Positions 1 through 11,940 of a stretch of DNA of 64,000 nt are shown in pieces; the stretch's first letter is position 1; each line of letters starts with the position of its first letter. Location: assembly GCF_000004195.4 (NCBI RefSeq), contig NC_030680.2, positions 4,825,437-4,889,436 on the forward strand. The letters are read 5' to 3'. This stretch comes from Xenopus tropicalis. Lineage: Eukaryota > Chordata > Amphibia > Anura > Pipidae. Under the pieces are notes generated by a model. The model was given only the letters and a program-made list of their open reading frames with translations, did not search any database and had not been told where the DNA came from. The position numbers and the translations under genes are program-made.

Positions 1-31
1 CTTTAGGAAACCTTTATTTTACCAACTAGAC

Positions 32-83
32 CAGGGGTCCCCAACTATTTCTTTACCCATAAGCCTCTGGTTGGGGATCACTG
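32..83. mobile_element. 52-bp hAT-type MITE relic with perfect 8-bp target duplication
   Basis: The element starts CAGGGGTCCCCAAC and ends GTTGGGGATCACTG. It is flanked on both sides by the same 8 bases, aactagac (24-31 and 84-91), the duplication length made by hAT transposases. Only the two termini remain, with almost no interior. A longer related copy is near 61718-61962. Confidence 0.8.
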
Positions 84-380
84 AACTAGACGAACAGAAA
101 TGAAGGTGAAGAACAAACCACAATCAATATAAATCCAAGGGCAACTGAATGTTTCTTCGGGATAATGAAGAGGTTTTCCATTTTTTTTGGTTCAAGTCAT
201 TTGAGTCCCCCCCCCAATATACTGAAACATCCCATCAGTCATTCAGCCATAGTTCCAAGAATGTCTGGGAACCTTTATCAAAACCCAATTAACCTCCAAC
301 CTGGTCTTCTAGGAAAACAAATGTGACCTTCTGGCCACTATCAAGGCTTCTCAGTTTTGGAACAACTGGGATAATGAGAT

Positions 381-3300
381 TTAAAGGAACAGTAACACAA
401 AAAATATCATTTACAGTTCTGCACCGGTACAGCTGGGGTGTTTGCTACAGAAACCCTACTATAGTTTATATAAATACCCCCCTGTGTAGCCCCGGGGGCA
501 GCCATTCCTGCACTGGTACAGCTGGGGTGTTTGCTACAGAAACCCTACTATAGTTTATATAAATACCCCACTGTGTAGCCCCGGGGGCAGCCATTCCTGC
601 ACTGGTACAGCTGGGGTGTTTGCTGCAGAAACCCTACTATAGTTTATATAAATACCCCGCTGTGTAGCCCCGGGGGCAGCCGTTCCTGCACTGGTACAGC
701 TGGGGTGTTTGCAACAGAAACCCTACTATAGTTTATATAAATACCCCGCTGTGTAGCCCCGGGGGCAGCCATTCCTGCACTGGTACAGCTGGGGTGTTTG
801 CAACAGAAACCCTACTATAGTTTATATAAATACCCCCCTGTGTAGCCCCGGGGGCAGCCATTCCTGCACTGGTACAGCTGGGGTGTTTGCTACAGAAACC
901 CTACTATAGTTTATATAAATACCCTGCTGTGTAGCCCCGGGGGCAGCCATTCCTGCACCGGTACAGCTGGGGTGTTTGCTACAGAAACCCTACTATAGTT
1001 TATATAAATACCCCGCTGTGTAGCCCCGGGGGCAGCCATTCCTGCACTGGTACAGCTGGGGTGTTTGCTGCAGAAACCCTACTATAGTTTATATAAATAC
1101 CCCGCTGTGTAGCCCCGGGGGCAGCCATTCCTGCACTGGTACAGCTGGGGTGTTTGCTGCAGAAACCCTACTATAGTTTATATAAATACCCCGCTGTGTA
1201 GCCCCGGGGGCAGCCGTTCCTGCACTGGTACAGCTGGGGTGTTTGCAACAGAAACCCTACTATAGTTTATATAAATACCCCGCTGTGTAGCCCCGGGGGC
1301 AGCCATTCCTGCACTGGTACAGCTGGGGTGTTTGCAACAGAAACCCTACTATAGTTTATATAAATACCCCCCTGTGTAGCCCCGGGGGCAGCCATTCCTG
1401 CACTGGTACAGCTGGGGTGTTTGCTACAGAAACCCTACTATAGTTTATATAAATACCCCGCTGTGTAGCCCCGGGGGCAGCCATTCCTGCACTGGTACAG
1501 CTGGGGTGTTTGCTACAGAAACCCTACTATAGTTTATATAAATACCCTGCTGTGTAGCCCCGGGGGCAGCCATTCCTGCACTGGTACAGCTGGGGTGTTT
1601 GCTGCAGAAACCCTACTATAGTTTATATAAATACCCCGCTGTGTAGCCCCGGGGGCAGCCATTCCTGCACTGGTACAGCTGGGGTGTTTGCTGCAGAAAC
1701 CCTACTATAGTTTATATAAATACCCCGCTGTGTAGCCCCGGGGGCAGCCGTTCCTGCACTGGTACAGCTGGGGTGTTTGCAACAGAAACCCTACTATAGT
1801 TTATATAAATACCCCGCTGTGTAGCCCCGGGGGCAGCCATTCCTGCACTGGTACAGCTGGGGTGTTTGCAACAGAAACCCTACTATAGTTTATATAAATA
1901 CCCCCCTGTGTAGCCCCGGGGGCAGCCATTCCTGCACTGGTACAGCTGGGGTGTTTGCTACAGAAACCCTACTATAGTTTATATAAATACCCCGCTGTGT
2001 AGCCCCGGGGGCAGCCGTTCCTGCACTGGTACAGCTGGGGTGTTTGCTACAGAAACCCTACTATAGTTTATATAAATACCCCGCTGTGTAGCCCCGGGGG
2101 CAGCCGTTCCTGCACTGGTACAGCTGGGGTGTTTGCTACAGAAACCCTACTATAGTTTATATAAATACCCCGCTGTGTAGCCCCGGGGGCAGCCGTTCCT
2201 GCACTGGTACAGCTGGGGTGTTTGCTACAGAAACCCTACTATAGTTTATATAAATACCCTGCTGTGTAGCCCCGGGGGCAGCCATTCCTGCACTGGTACA
2301 GCTGGGGTGTTTGCTACAGAAACCCTACTATAGTTTATATAAATACCCCGCTGTGTAGCCCCGGGGGCAGCCATTCCTGCACCGGTACAGCTGGGGTGTT
2401 TGCTACAGAAACCCTACTATAGTTTATATAAATACCCCGCTGTGTAGCCCCGGGGGCAGCCATTCCTGCACTGGTACAGCTGGGGTGTTTGCTACAGAAA
2501 CCCTACTATAGTTTATATAAATACCCCGCTGTGTAGCCCCGGGGGCAGCCATTCCTGCACCGGTACAGCTGGGGTGTTTGCTACAGAAACCCTACTATAG
2601 TTTATATAAATACCCCGCTGTGTAGCCCCGGGGGCAGCCGTTCCTGCACTGGTACAGCTGGGGTGTTTGCTACAGAAACCCTACTATAGTTTATATAAAT
2701 ACCCCGCTGTGTAGCCCCGGGGGCAGCCATTCCTGCACTGGTACAGCTGGGGTGTTTGCTACAGAAACCCTACTATAGTTTATATAAATACCCTGCTGTG
2801 TAGCCCCGGAGGCTGTTCCTGCACTGGCACAGCTGGGGTGTTTGCTACAGAAACCCTACTATAGTTTATATAAATACCCCGCTGTGTAGCCCCGGGGGCA
2901 GCCATTCCTGCACTGGTACAGCTGGGGTGTTTGCTACAGAAACCCTACTATAGTTTATATAAATACCCCGCTGTGTAGGCCCGGGGGCAGCCATTCCTGC
3001 ACTGGTACAGCTGGGGTGTTTGCTACAGAAACCCTACTATAGTTTATATAAATACCCCGCTGTGTAGCCCCGGGGGCAGCCGTTCCTGCACTGGTACAGC
3101 TGGGGTGTTTGCTACAGAAACCCTAGTATAGTTTATATAAATACCCCGCTGTGTAGCCCCGGGGGCAGCCATTCCTGCACTGGTACAGCTGGGGTGTTTG
3201 CTACAGAAACCCTACTATAGTTTATATAAATACCCCGCTGTGTAGCCCCGGAGGCAGCCATTCCTGCACTGGTACAGCTGGGGTGTTTGCTACAGAAACC

Positions 3301-4088
3301 CTACTATAGTTTATATAAATACCCCGCTGTGTAGCCCCGGGGGCAGGCATTCCTGCACTGGTACAGCTGGGGTGTTTGCTACAGAAACCCTACTATAGTT
3401 TATATAAATACCCCGCTGTGTAGCCCCGGGGGCAGCCGTTCCTGCACTGGTACAGCTGGGGTGTTTGCTACAGAAACCCTACTATAGTTTATATAAATAC
3501 CCCGCTGTGTAGCCCCAGGGGCAGCCATTCCTGCACTGGTACAGCTGGGGTGTTTGCTACAGAAACCCTACTATAGTTTATATAAATACCCCGCTGTGTA
3601 GCCCCGGGGGCAGCCATTCCTGCACTGGTACAGCTGGGGTGTTTGCTACAGAAACCCTACTATAGTTTATATAAATACCCCGCTGTGTAGCCCCAGGGGC
3701 AGCCATTCCTGCACTGGTACAGCTGGGGTGTTTGCTACAGAAACCCTACTATAGTTTATATAAATACCCTGCTGTGTAGCCCCGGGGGCAGCCATTCCTG
3801 CACTGGTACAGCTGGGGTGTTTGCTTCAGGGACACTACTATAGTTTATATAAATAATCTTCTCTATAGCCAGATAACAGATATACTCTGTAGAATACAAT
3901 GGTGTGTTATCCACTATGTAAACTTTGCCTTTTCTCCTTATAATGGCTGCCCCCATGGCTACACAGCAGCTTATTATATAAACTATAGTAGTGTTGGCAA
4001 ACACACCAACTGTACCAGTGCATTATATTGTATTTACTTTTATACACTTTTATTACTTTTCATTTTTTTGGTGTTACTGTTCCTTTAA
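381..4088. mobile_element. T2/Kolobok-like MITE with TTAA ends, expanded by an internal minisatellite
   Basis: The left end reads TTAAAGGAACAGTAACAC (381) and the right end is its inverted match, GTGTTACTGTTCCTTTAA (ending 4088). TTAA at both ends is the target preference of T2/Kolobok and piggyBac groups; these termini match the abundant Xenopus T2-type MITEs as I recall them. Such MITEs are normally a few hundred bp. This copy is 3.7 kb because an internal segment is repeated about 38 times. At 3945-4025 there is one inverted, diverged copy of the same segment, so the parent element was partly palindromic. Confidence 0.8.
424..3850. repeat. 89-bp tandem array, about 38 copies
   Basis: The unit contains CAGCTGGGGTGTTTGC, CCCTACTATAGTTTATATAA and AGCCCCGGGGGCAGCC, repeated every 89 bp. 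Diagnostic variants (TTGCTGCAG, TTGCAACAG, CCCCCCTGTG, GCCGTTCC) recur every six units (about 534 bp) between roughly 440 and 1980, which is a higher-order repeat. The rest is more uniform. Each unit holds a CCCCGGGGG palindrome and a TATA-like ATATAAATA; I do not infer promoters from this. Confidence 0.95.
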
Positions 4089-4617
4089 GTGCCCAGGGTG
4101 ACCATGTGGACAGTTAGCTCTAAGGGCAATGGCATCTAGGTAATTACCAGCATTTTGTGGGTTTTAATCTCAGCAGGACACTCGGAATAGCCTGGGCCTC
4201 ATGTATATACGGGTCAGATCATTATCCTGCGCATTTCTGTGCAATAAATCAACGTAAGACTGTGATTGGTTGAGGGATATGAATGTCATTATTAATTCTC
4301 TAACTACAGGGTCAACAATACACATGGTGGGGGATCCAATTGCTGTGGAAGAGTCAGGGAGGAATTTTTCTTCTCCATTTCTGATATAGATATATATATA
4401 TTTTATTTTTTAATCTGAATTACTCATAAAATAGGGCCCGGAATTCTTAGGTAGAACCTGATGGACGTGCCTTTTTCAACCGTATCTACTATATTACAGT
4501 GTTAATTTGCTAAGAAGGTAGAAAGGAAAGTCTCGTGTAAACCCAAACGCAATGCTGTGGCCCCCGAATTATCTATAGAAGTTGCTGAAATATGTAATTA
4601 TAGATACAATAAAATGC
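4089..4617. other. unique intron sequence
   Basis: No exon, RNA gene or recognised element was seen. There is a short TATATATATATA stretch near 4387 followed by a T-rich run. Confidence 0.5.
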
Positions 4618-5872
4618 ACCAATGAGAATTCTACTGACCAAAAACTTCATTATAAATGCAGGAGAAGTGACCAATGAGAATTCTACTGACCAAAAACTTC
4701 ATTATAAATGCAGGAGAAGTGACCAATGAGAATTCGACTGACCAAAAACTTCATTATAAATGCAGGAGAAGTGACTAATGAGAATTCGACTGACCAAAAA
4801 CTTCATTATAAATGCAGGAGAAGTGACCAATGAGAATTCGACTGACCAAAAACTTCATTATAAATGCAGGAGAAGTGACCAATGAGAATTCGACTGACCA
4901 AAAACTTCATTATAAATGCAGGAGAAGTGACCAATGAGAATTTGACTGACCAAAAACTTCATTATAAATGCAGGAGAAGTGACCAATGAGAATTCGACTG
5001 ACCAAAAACTTCATTATAAATGCAGGAGAAGTGACCAATGAGAATTCGACTGACCAAAAACTTCATTATAAATGCAGGAGAAGTGACCAATGAGAATTTG
5101 ACTGGCCAAAAACTTCATTATAAATGCAGGAGAAGTGACCAATGAGAATTCGACTGACCAAAAACTTCATTATAAATGCAGGAGAAGTGACCAATGAGAA
5201 TTCGACTGACCAAAAACTTCATTATAAATGCAGGAGAAGTGACCAATGAGAATTTGACTGGCCAAAAACTTCATTATAAATGCAGGAGAAGTGACCAATG
5301 AGAATTTGACTGGCCAAAAACTTCATTATAAATGCAGGAGAAGTGACCAATGAGAATTCGACTGACCAAAAACTTCATTATAAATGCAGGAGAAGTGACC
5401 AATGAGAATTCGACTGACCAAAAACTTCATTATAAATGCAGGAGAAGTGACCAATGAGAATTTGACTGGCCAAAAACTTCATTATAAATGCAGGAGAAGT
5501 GACCAATGAGAATTTTACTGGCCAAAAACTTCATTATAAATGCAGGAGAAGTGACCAATGAGAATTTTACTGGCCAAAAACTTCATTATAAATGCAGGAG
5601 AAGTGACCAATGAGAATTCGACTGACCAAAAACTTCATTATAAATGCAGGAGAAGTGACCAATGAGAATTTTACTGGCCAAAAACTTCATTATAAATGCA
5701 GGAGAAGTGACCAATGAGAATTTTACTGGCCAAAAACGTCATTATAAATGCAGGAGAAGTGACCAATGAGAATTCGACTGACCAAAAACTTCATTATAAA
5801 TGCAGGAGAAGTGACCAATGAGAATTCGACTGACCAAAAACTTCATTATAAATGCAGGAGAAGTGACCAGTG
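4618..5872. repeat. 52-bp tandem array, about 24 copies
   Basis: The unit contains GACCAATGAGAATTC, GACTGACCAAAAAC and TTCATTATAAATGCAGGAG, with a strict 52-bp period. Variation is concentrated at one site (TTCGACTGAC, TTTGACTGGC or TTTTACTGGC), and variant types are interspersed, indicating several rounds of local duplication. Each unit carries CCAATGAG, which includes a CCAAT-box core, but nothing suggests it acts as a promoter here. Confidence 0.95.
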
Positions 5873-6392
5873 AGAATGCTGATTCCCAGCCCTGTGTCAG
5901 GCCCCTTGCTGGTACCTTACATATAGAGATAATGATGGCATTTTTCCCCTCATTATATGGCACAGGAATCAGACATGGGGATAAAGGGACAGACTTGTTC
6001 AGTGCTGGAAAACTGTGCTTATTGCTCCCAACTCCAATTGCAGGAACAGAGAACAGGGAGCCGGATTTACTCACATCAGCTGGGATTCTCATTGGGGGAT
6101 TCTCTTGCATTTTAATGGGGATTTGGGGGAAAGTTGTATTGTGCAATATCGCTTTAAAGTTGGCCATACACTGTAAGATCTGCTTGTTTGGCAAGGTTGC
6201 CAAGGAAGCGGATTTTCTCCCGATATGCCCACCTATAGGTGGGTGATATCGGGCTAATTTGATTGCTTGGCCCTGGGGCCAAACGATTGAATTAAAACAG
6301 CAGGCATAGGCGCCATTGGCCCCCCAAGCTGATCAGTAGTGAGGAGTGAATTTTTTCGCCAGACATGGATTCACATGGGGTGTTTATAGGGC

Positions 6393-6599
6393 CAGGGTCG
6401 GACTGGGGGGTGCAGGGCCCACCGGGGCTCCCCGCCGCGCACTCTAACCCCCCCGCAGGGGCCCCCTCCCTTGAATGCGCGGTTGTGAATGCATCAGGGA
6501 AGGACATTGGCGGCAAAGGAATCGCCAACAGGGTTGGGTCTGGGTCGCTGGGGCCCACCGGGTATTTTCCCAGTGTCCCGGTGGCCCAGTCCGACCCTG
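6393..6599. mobile_element. 207-bp hAT MITE with perfect 8-bp target duplication
   Basis: Ends are CAGGGTCGGACTGGG and its inverse, CCCAGTCCGACCCTG. The flanking direct repeat tatagggc is identical on both sides (6385-6392 and 6600-6607). The interior is GC-rich, with GCAGGGCCCACCGGGG and a matching inverted segment. The same family appears nested at 32791-33375 and, more decayed, near 33407-33529 and 43180-43756. Confidence 0.88.
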
Positions 6600-6742
6600 T
6601 ATAGGGCCATGGGCTAAGGAGTGATAGTAATGGGGGCACATTTGGCCCATGTTGTAGGACATTAGATCACTAAAATACACAGGGACTAATGTACAGGTGC
6701 CATTTGCCCTTTACTTCCAGGGACTTGGTTTGACCTGGAAAC

Positions 6743-6901
6743 TAGGGATGCGCCAAATCCACTATTTTAGAATCCGCCCGAACCCAGAATCCTTTGCAAA
6801 AGTCACATGATTTTTAGGATTCGGCTCAGCCAGGAGCATGGGATTCGGATGAATCTGAACTCTGCTGAAAATGGCTGAATCCTGGATTTGGTGCATCCCG
6901 A
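6743..6901. mobile_element. 159-bp palindromic hAT MITE with 8-bp target duplication
   Basis: It starts TAGGGATGCGCCAAATCC and ends GGATTTGGTGCATCCCGA, a long imperfect palindrome. The target duplications are ctggaaac (6735-6742) and ccggaaac (6902-6909), matching at 7 of 8 positions. The interior is full of GGATTCGG-like pieces, typical of a common frog and fish MITE group. Confidence 0.82.
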
Positions 6902-6980
6902 CCGGAAACGTCTATTATTGGCTTAATTAAAGCTTCACATTTGAATATAGATTCGTATTTGTCTTCCCCTTACTGGTTTC

Positions 6981-7955
6981 TGCACGGCCGGTTGTGACTA
7001 CATGCACCGCCGGTCGTGACTACATGCACCGCCGGTCGTGACTACATGCACCGCCGGTCGTGACTACATGCACCGCCGGTCGTGACTACATGCACCGCCG
7101 GTCGTGACTACATGCACCGCCGGTCGTGACTACATGCACCGCCGGTCGTGACTACATGCACCGCCGGTCGTGACTACATGCACCGCCGGTCGTGACTACA
7201 TGCACCGCCGGACGTGACTACATGCACCGCCGGCCGTGACTACATGCACCGCCGGCCGTGACTACATGCACGGCCGGTCGTGACTACATGCACCGCCGGT
7301 CGTGACTACATGCACCGCCGGTCGTGACTACATGCACCGCCGGTCGTGACTACATGCACCGCCGGTCGTGACTACATGCACGGCCGGTCGTGACTACATG
7401 CACCGCCGGTCGTGACTACATGCACCGCCGGTCGTGACTACATGCACCGCCGGCCGTGACTACATGCACCGCCGGCCGTGACTACATGCACGGCCGGTCG
7501 TGACTACATGCACCGCCGGTCGTGACTACATGCACCGCCGGTCGTGACTACATGCACCGCCGGGCGTGACTACATGCACCGCCGGCTGTGACTACATGCA
7601 CCGCCGGCTGTGACTACATGCACCGCCGGCTGTGACTACATGCACCGCCGGCTGTGACTACATGCACCGCCGGCTGTGACTACATGCACCGCCGGTTGTG
7701 ACTACATGCACCGCCGGTCGTGACTACATGCACCGCCGGTCGTGACTACATGCACCGCCGGTCGTGACTACATGCACCGCCGGTCGTGACTACATGCACC
7801 GTCGGTCGTGACTACATGCACCGCCGGTCGTGACTACATGCACCGCCGGTCGTGACTACATGCACCGCCGGTCGTGACTACATGCACCGCCGGTCGTGAC
7901 TACATGCACCGCCGGTCGTGACTACATGCACTGCTGGTTGTGATTACATGCACTG
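6981..7955. repeat. 22-bp CpG-bearing tandem array, about 44 copies
   Basis: The unit is built from TGCACCGCCGG plus TCGTGACTACA. Most units carry three CpGs. Variants at one position give GTCG, GCCG, GCTG or GGCG; five consecutive GCTG units occur near 7580-7680. Edge units are diverged (GGCCGGTTGTG at the left, CTGCTGGTTGTGATT at the right), as expected if the array grows from its middle. Confidence 0.95.
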
Positions 7956-7997
7956 TTGAAAGAGGAGTTAATTCTGCTCCAACCAGGGTTCCGCCTG

Positions 7998-8062
7998 GGT
8001 GGGGCTATGACTTTTTTTGCGGGGGCGGGGCTATGACTGTGCAGGGGCGGGGCTATGAAATG
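7998..8062. repeat. three GC-box-like short repeats
   Basis: GGGGCTATGA occurs three times in about 60 bp, the last two within GGGGCGGGGCTATGA. GGGGCGGGG fits the Sp1 consensus. There is no adjacent exon or CpG island, so a promoter is not claimed. Confidence 0.5.
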
Positions 8063-8705
8063 ATGATCAGAGTCCTGCCAGTTTTCTAAATTGGCGGTTT
8101 TGACCCGGACAGCCCCTGGGAACCCTACTCCCACCCTCTGGCACAATATATTGGGGGCGACACAGTCTGAACATTTCCATCAGTACCTCTGGGCGCTTTC
8201 TAAAGGGCAAGTAAAACACAGGCTCACTGACCCAGGGATGATATTGAGACGCCTTCCTGTCTGCACAGATATAAGGCCACGTTAAGCCTCTCTTTGCAAA
8301 AAAAAAAAAGAAATAACATAAAAATGCAAAGAAAAAAAAAAATGAATAATTCCGCCCAGGATTTTCCCAAGTCGACAATGGCGAGTTTCTTTTTTTTTTT
8401 CTGGGCTTTTCATAAAGGGAAATGGATGCGGAGATTATTATGCGCGGCAGCGTGCGTTCTGCCAATAGACTCGCAGATAGTTTGTGTGTTTGTTTGGGAA
8501 ACAGGAATATATTTACCGCAGAGCTGGTTCCCATTCACTGAGCCTCCGCCGCCTTTCTTAGCAGCTACAATGTAAAATCCTGCGCCCCGTGCAGCGGCGT
8601 CTGATTAAACATGCACAGCCTGGTTCTACTTGTACGGCGTAATCTAGAGACACGGGGGCACGGGGAGAGGGCACCCATAGCAACGTATTACGGGGGGGAG
8701 AGATG
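8063..8705. other. unique intron sequence
   Basis: Mixed sequence with A- and T-rich runs near 8300-8400 and a stretch of ordinary composition to 8700. No exon or element recognised. Confidence 0.45.
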
Positions 8706-8710
8706 TACAG

Positions 8711-9090
8711 CATAGTTTTATGGTATCTCTCTGTACAGGCTATGGGCAAACTTAGGGGGCTGTTCCTGCTGAATTGTGCTTAGTACAGGGGAATCCCTAT
8801 GTGCCATAGTTTTATGGTATCTCTCTGTACAGGCTATGGGCAAACTTAGGGGGCTGTTCCTGCTGAATTGTGCTTAGTACAGGGGATTCCCTATGCTGCC
8901 ATAGTTTTATGGTATCTCTCTGTACAGGCTATGAGCAAACTTAGGGGGCTGTTCCTGCTGAATTGTGCTTAGTACAGGGGAATCCCTATGTGCCATAGGT
9001 TTATGGTATCTCTCTGTACAGGCTATGGGCAAACTTAGGGGACTGTTCCTGCTGAATTGTGCTTCGTACAGGGGAATCCCTATGCTGGTA
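8711..9090. repeat. 94-bp tandem array, about 4 copies
   Basis: TTTTATGGTATCTCTCTGT, GGGCTGTTCCTGCTGAATTG and TAGTACAGGGGAATCCCTAT recur about every 94-95 bp. The last unit is diverged. Confidence 0.9.
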
Positions 9091-9186
9091 CATTGGAATA
9101 GATATGTTGGCATAAGGGAAAAAGTTGCAGGGAATTTCAGTAGTTGGTGTGTGTGGGGTTTGTATACGTTGCAGTATAAGCATTAA

Positions 9187-9305
9187 GTACCGTATATACT
9201 CGAGTATAAGCCGACCCGAATATAAGCCGAGGTACCTAATTTTACCTAAGAAAACTGGAAAAATGTATTGACTCGAGTATAAGCCTAGGGTGGGAAATGC
9301 AGCCG
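9187..9305. repeat. dispersed repeat with inverted CTCGAGTATAAGCC ends
   Basis: It contains ATACTCGAGTATAAGCCGA and later GACTCGAGTATAAGCCTAGG, with palindromic ACTCGAGT at both. Similar sequence is common in several vertebrate genomes as I recall; I cannot assign the family. Confidence 0.45.
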
Positions 9306-9896
9306 CTACTGCTAAGTTTTTTTTTAACTGTCTATACTGTCTAATAACTTCTATTTGTGAGAATGCATCAGCCCTACTAAATAGATAGGAATTTGCAAAT
9401 ATCTACTTTCCTGCTATAATGCATTCACAAAAATATATGTCCTTCATATAAGTTTAATAAGCAGAATATGCATTTAGCATTTGAGCTTTTCACTTCCATT
9501 TCCCAGAAGCAGAGAGTGAGAATCTGGCAAGACAGCATGCTACACAGACTAGTTAAGTGACATAAGCACACATGAAAGAAGTAATAAGAAGTAATAAGGC
9601 CCAAGCAGTTAAACAGTTAATATTTTGAGAGACAAAGAGCTCATGTTGCCTAAAACCTTGACATTTTGATGTTTTATTAACACCCCCCCCCACTCTTGCT
9701 GTATGTACTGTATCTGGATCTCTGGATGGATCATTATCTGGGTTACACGTAGTTCATCTGTGCCACGTGGGGCCATGTAAAAACATTTCTTTGTCTGAAA
9801 AATAGAGTGAAGTTATCTTTTTATTTAATCTTTTGGAAAGAGTCAAGAAAAAAAAAAAGATTTTGCCAATATTCCTCTGTTACTTTGCTAGGGAAT
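9306..9896. other. unique AT-rich intron sequence
   Basis: AT-rich sequence with short duplications (AGAAGTAATA twice near 9580) and a C8-9 run near 9685. No exon or RNA gene was seen. Confidence 0.45.
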
Positions 9897-10775
9897 AAGT
9901 GATACATTGGGGGTGGGGAGGAAAGGAGATCTCACCATCAGCATAGGAAGGTGTCCTTACTGTAAGGGCAGTCAGGTTATGGGATTCCCTACCAAGAGAG
10001 GGGGAATGAGTGATTCATTGGGGGTGGGGAGGAAAGGAGATCTCACCATCAGCATAGGAAGGTGTCCTTACTGTAAGGGCAGTCAGGTTATGGGGTTCCC
10101 TACCAAGAGAGGGGGAATGAGTGATTCATTGGGGGTGGGGAGGAAAGGGGATCTCACCATCAGCATAGGAAGGGGTTCCTTACTGTAAGGGCAGTCAGGT
10201 TATGGGATTCCCTACCAAGAGAGGGGGAATGAGTGATTCATTGGGGGTGGGGAGGAAAGGAGATCTCACCATCAGCATAGGAAGGGGTTCCTTACTGTAA
10301 GGGCAGTCAGGTTATGGGATTCCCTACCAAGAGAGGGGGAATGAGTGATTCATTGGGGGTGGGGAGGAAAGGGGATCTCACCATCAGCATAGGAAGGGGT
10401 TCCTTACTGTAAGGGCAGTCAGTTTATGGGGTTCCCTACCAAGAGAGGGGGAATGAGTGATTCATTGGGGGTGGGGAGGAAAGGGGATCTCACCATCAGC
10501 ATAGGAAGGGGTTCCTTACTGTAAGGGCAGTCAGGTTATGGGGTTCCCTACCAAGAGAGGGGGAATGAGTGATACATTGGGGGTGGGGAGGAAAGGGGAT
10601 CTCACCATCAGCATAGGAAGGGGTTCCTTACTGTAAGGGCAGTCAGGTTATGGGGTTCCCTACCAAGAGAGGGGGAATGAGTGATTCATTGGGGGTGGGG
10701 AGGAAAGGGGATCTCACCATCAGCATAGGAAGGGGTTCCTTACTGTAAGGGCAGTCAGGTTATGGGATTCCCATA
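9897..10775. repeat. 111-bp tandem array, 8 copies
   Basis: Units contain GATTCATTGGGGGTGGGGAG, ATCTCACCATCAGCATAGG, GTAAGGGCAGTCAGG and CCCTACCAAGAGAGGGGG. Copies differ by a few bases (GGAGATC or GGGGATC; GTGTCC or GGGTTCC), and the phase is kept throughout. Confidence 0.95.
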
Positions 10776-10786
10776 CCAGTCAGTTG

Positions 10787-10860
10787 AACTGAAGAAGCTG
10801 CTCGGATGAGTAGTGAAACGTCTTCAATGATTACTAAACAAGTCCAGTTGCTTCAAATTT
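10787..10860 (+). ncRNA. hammerhead-ribozyme-like motif in a dispersed repeat (degenerate)
   Basis: GAAGAAGCTGCTCGGATGAG is followed by TAGTGAAACGTCTTC, with GAAG and CTTC able to pair around a core that resembles CTGATGAG...GAAAC of hammerhead ribozymes. The core has G where U4 is expected (CGGATGAG), which should abolish activity. Retroelements such as Penelope-like elements carry minimal hammerheads. This could equally be a conserved piece of another retroelement tail. It directly follows the 111-bp array. Confidence 0.3.
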
Positions 10861-11940
10861 ATTTATACTAGACATTTTTCTAAGAATAATACTGCACTCG
10901 CGGCTCAGTTGGACATATCACCATACTGATGTCTTTCAATAACTCCATATCTGACCCCACAGGCCAAGGAAACCCACCAATCACCAGGGTTAATGTGTTG
11001 GTGCAGTTGCTTTGGGAGTAGAACAATGGGATAAAGAAGTCCCTCGGTGCTTCTCTGTAGATACGGAACAAATCCTTGGATAATCCGGGGAGAGCAGTGT
11101 AAGAGAACTATCTTGGCACATTATTTTCTTCCCATGAAAGGAACCGCGGCTCGGGGCGCCTTTAAGCAACTTAATCCCCATTGAAATCCCAAGGAGCCGT
11201 TGCGACTCCCGCACAAATGTAGGTGCTTTTTTTTTTCCTGCCGCGCTCATTCTATTTGCAAAGCGATAAGCCATTCTTGCCTTTCATGCACTCGAGATGA
11301 TCAAACGCGCGGCCGACTATTAATTTTGCCCTTATCGGGAATGGAATCTGGAAAGGCCGTATTTACGCTGGGGGCTCAGTAATTAAACTGGAAACCGCCT
11401 TTTGCTGACGCCGCCACTTTCTGCCGCTTAATATCCCCAAACTTTTGTTGTGGCCAAAGCCCCCCCCTTTTTTTGTCAAAAAATCTACAAATGTGTCTCA
11501 TTATTATTATGCCAAAAACTGGGCCGGAACGGTTATCTAAATTGGGTTCTATTCGGAGATTGGACGGAGCCGGCGGAGATAGCGCGGAAAGGCATTTACA
11601 TTTACACAAGGAAAATTGGTTTTCTTTTGAGGAGTCGGAACAAATACCCGAAAATGAATTATGTAGTTAAACGTCCCACTTGACTTTGCCCGTGTCGGAG
11701 ATTGACTCGGGGGACCGATGGATCAAGGCGGAAAAGCTAACATTTGGGGGGGCTACAGACTGCGCTTCAATATCTCTGCCCCTCGGGGTTCACAGTTTGT
11801 CTTTTACTTCATAGTGTCCTCTGATTGGCCGGCTACTTAATGGTAAAGAGCCTATGACGGAACTCATTTTTGACCCCAACTTGTGTTGAAGCCCCACCCA
11901 ACCTCACAGAATGTTGCCAGTGACTCTCCACTAATTGATT
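10861..11940. other. unique intron sequence with CpG-bearing segments
   Basis: The 11040-11720 part has moderate GC, scattered CpGs and no recognised repeat, so it is a candidate for conserved noncoding sequence, but no conservation can be judged from one sequence. No exon was recognised. Confidence 0.4.

Noticed and set aside
424..3850. Possible CRISPR array or promoter cluster (regular repeats with TATA-like boxes)
   Set aside because: Repeats are contiguous with no unique spacers, and the host is a vertebrate; the TATA-like motif is simply part of the unit.
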